DNA of 37,069 bases from Eximiradius proteiniborus (GTDB taxonomy: Bacteria > Bacteroidota > Ignavibacteria > Kapaibacteriales > UBA2268): NCBI GenBank assembly GCA_026415495.1, contig JAOAGZ010000022.1:1-37069 (forward strand), in the 5' to 3' direction. Positions 35,997 to 37,069 of this stretch are shown here, piece by piece (the stretch's first letter is position 1; each line of letters opens with the position of its first letter). The position numbers were made by a program, and so were the translations under genes. A model generated the notes under the pieces. It was given only the letters and a program-made list of their open reading frames with translations. It was not told the DNA's origin and did not search any database.

Positions 35997-37069
35997 AATA
36001 ACTTCTACTAATACTTTGCCTTGTTGCCGCAATAATTGCGTCGTAGCCACCGAAAGCAACATCTTTATAATAGACAAATGCGATGAATGAATGGTCGTTT
36101 ACGCTTGTGTTGCCTTCGTATTGGTCGGTAGAATACCGCACCGCACGGTTTCGGTAAAAGTCGAATTCTCCAGTAGCATATAAATAATTATGCACACCAC
36201 GACGCACCCAAGCCCGTAGTTTGTAGTAGCGGTCCGCTTCGTCGAAATACATAATCCAGCGGTGGTCGGGCTTCCAGTTGTTGAAAGAGCCGATTATAAA
36301 CACATCTTCGTTTGTAAGCACTCCATCAGGCTCGAGCAGAAATTCCAGATAGATATAGTCGTTTGCATAATTAGGAACGCGGCTTGTTAGCATAACGCCT
36401 TCGTTGTCGTATTCATTGAAGGTGCCGTTGCGTCGCAAGTCCGAAAGAGGAAGCCGTTGTTCGGTTACTCCACGGGGAAAATATCCGAGATTGTTCAAAT
36501 CCAGCACCCTATATTCGTTTTCGGCAGGAACACCTTCAATTCTAAAATACTTACGTGCTCCGATAAAACCCGAAACATTTCTGCGGTATTGATATTTATA
36601 AAGATATGAATAGTCATCTATATCGTTTCTTGATGAAACAACGAGAGGTTCTTCCCAGCGATTATTTTTATAAAGCACGCAGGTATGCACATTATTATCC
36701 AGCAGGTTCAATTTTGACCAAACCTGAACATCAAGATTATAACTTGTTGATGAAACATTATATTTAGTCGAATACATACTATTCCAAATGCTCATTACAG
36801 ATTGGGCTCGTGGCTCGACCACAAAGAATTTTGCTTCTGCAAATTCTTCTTTATCGTTGTCGTAGTTATAAAATTTCACCTTCCAGTTGCCCGAATATTT
36901 AATCGGGATGCTAAAATCAGGAAAAGAGAAATAGCCTCGGTGCGAGAAATACGGATTTGTGTAGCCGGCTGCATCCCAACGAATATTGCTAAACCGGCGG
37001 TGGTAGAGTTCCTGATAAAATATGTTTTCCGTTTCTTTCCAGTCAGCAGTGCAATGGACAAACCGGGCG
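35995..37069 (-). CDS. T9SS plug-like protein (DUF5103), C-terminal part, runs off right edge
   Basis: The reading frame is open from the stop at 35995 to the window edge, giving at least 358 residues. A GTG inside it at 36879 is not the start, because homology continues upstream through RFVHCTADWKE, RWDAAGYTNPY, FPDFSIPIKYSGNWKVKFY. The RF(V/I)HC..DW opening, the YSGNW.(V/L)K(V/F)Y strand and FFVVEP, followed by an N-terminal-domain end and a C-terminal Ig-like part (VFIIGSFNNW), match the DUF5103 plug-domain family. In Flavobacterium a member closes the periplasmic end of the SprA translocon of the type IX secretion system. Four T9SS cargo genes in this window agree with this. Confidence 0.8.
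   Translation of the reverse strand, partial: ARFVHCTADWKETENIFYQELYHRRFSNIRWDAAGYTNPYFSHRGYFSFPDFSIPIKYSGNWKVKFYNYDNDKEEFAEAKFFVVEPRAQSVMSIWNSMYSTKYNVSSTSYNLDVQVWSKLNLLDNNVHTCVLYKNNRWEEPLVVSSRNDIDDYSYLYKYQYRRNVSGFIGARKYFRIEGVPAENEYRVLDLNNLGYFPRGVTEQRLPLSDLRRNGTFNEYDNEGVMLTSRVPNYANDYIYLEFLLEPDGVLTNEDVFIIGSFNNWKPDHRWIMYFDEADRYYKLRAWVRRGVHNYLYATGEFDFYRNRAVRYSTDQYEGNTSVNDHSFIAFVYYKDVAFGGYDAIIAATRQSISRSY

Noticed and set aside
36876-37061. Separate small minus-strand gene at the right edge
   Set aside because: The frame of the T9SS plug-like protein runs through this interval to the window edge with family-like sequence, so the overlapping frame is spurious.

Overview
The window is AT-rich chromosomal DNA from a member of the Bacteroidota/FCB group. 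Four predicted secreted proteins end in type IX secretion (T9SS) sorting domains, and the right edge carries a T9SS plug-like protein (DUF5103). Outer-membrane porins, many lipoproteins with clear lipoboxes, mostly weak Shine-Dalgarno sites and a few TAnnTTTG promoter boxes fit the same placement. A free-living Ignavibacteria or Kapabacteria-like lineage is my best guess from gene content; no rRNA is present to test it. I saw no tRNA, rRNA, CRISPR array, IS element or prophage gene.

Layout. 1-134: 5' end of a Glu/Leu/Phe/Val dehydrogenase gene on the minus strand, then a 465-base AT-rich divergent region. 600-6508: a TorF-type putative porin followed after 17 bases by a 1712-residue membrane histidine kinase with nine PAS domains. 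6726-7934: an OprO/OprP-type porin. 8014-9333: a ClpB-like protein with only half of the middle coiled coil and the second AAA+ ring; its strong ribosome binding site lies inside an 11-bp hairpin. 9403-16266, minus strand: topA, a YkvA/DUF1232 protein, a VWA-OmpA lipoprotein and the [FeFe]-hydrogenase maturase GTPase hydF, closely spaced, then an RCC1-propeller T9SS cargo. 16523-17893: a lipoprotein metallophosphoesterase. 17967-19967, minus: a membrane-bound HdrD/GlpC-like iron-sulfur oxidoreductase. 20146-21069: a coiled-coil T9SS cargo. 21288-23789, minus: a sugar-nucleotidyltransferase / phosphomannomutase-like fusion. 23951-28135: a 1394-residue T9SS surface protein. 28225-29223: gap (GAPDH). 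29507-33524: lepA, lepB, an alpha/beta hydrolase and a small lipoprotein in one tight operon. 33526-37069, minus: the T9SS plug-like protein, a lipoprotein with two CsgG/TolB-like segments and a cohesin/dockerin-like T9SS cargo, again closely spaced.

The genes mix housekeeping (TopA, LepA, LepB, GAPDH), envelope and surface functions (porins, OmpA-like lipoprotein, T9SS cargo and plug) and redox/energy functions (GDH, HydF, HdrD-like). Adjacent genes are usually separated by strong hairpin terminators, several of them bidirectional.

The items most worth a second look are the ClpB second-ring protein with a sequestered ribosome binding site, the hydF gene inside a topA/OmpA operon, the cohesin-dockerin-cohesin T9SS protein next to the T9SS plug, and related intergenic palindromes.
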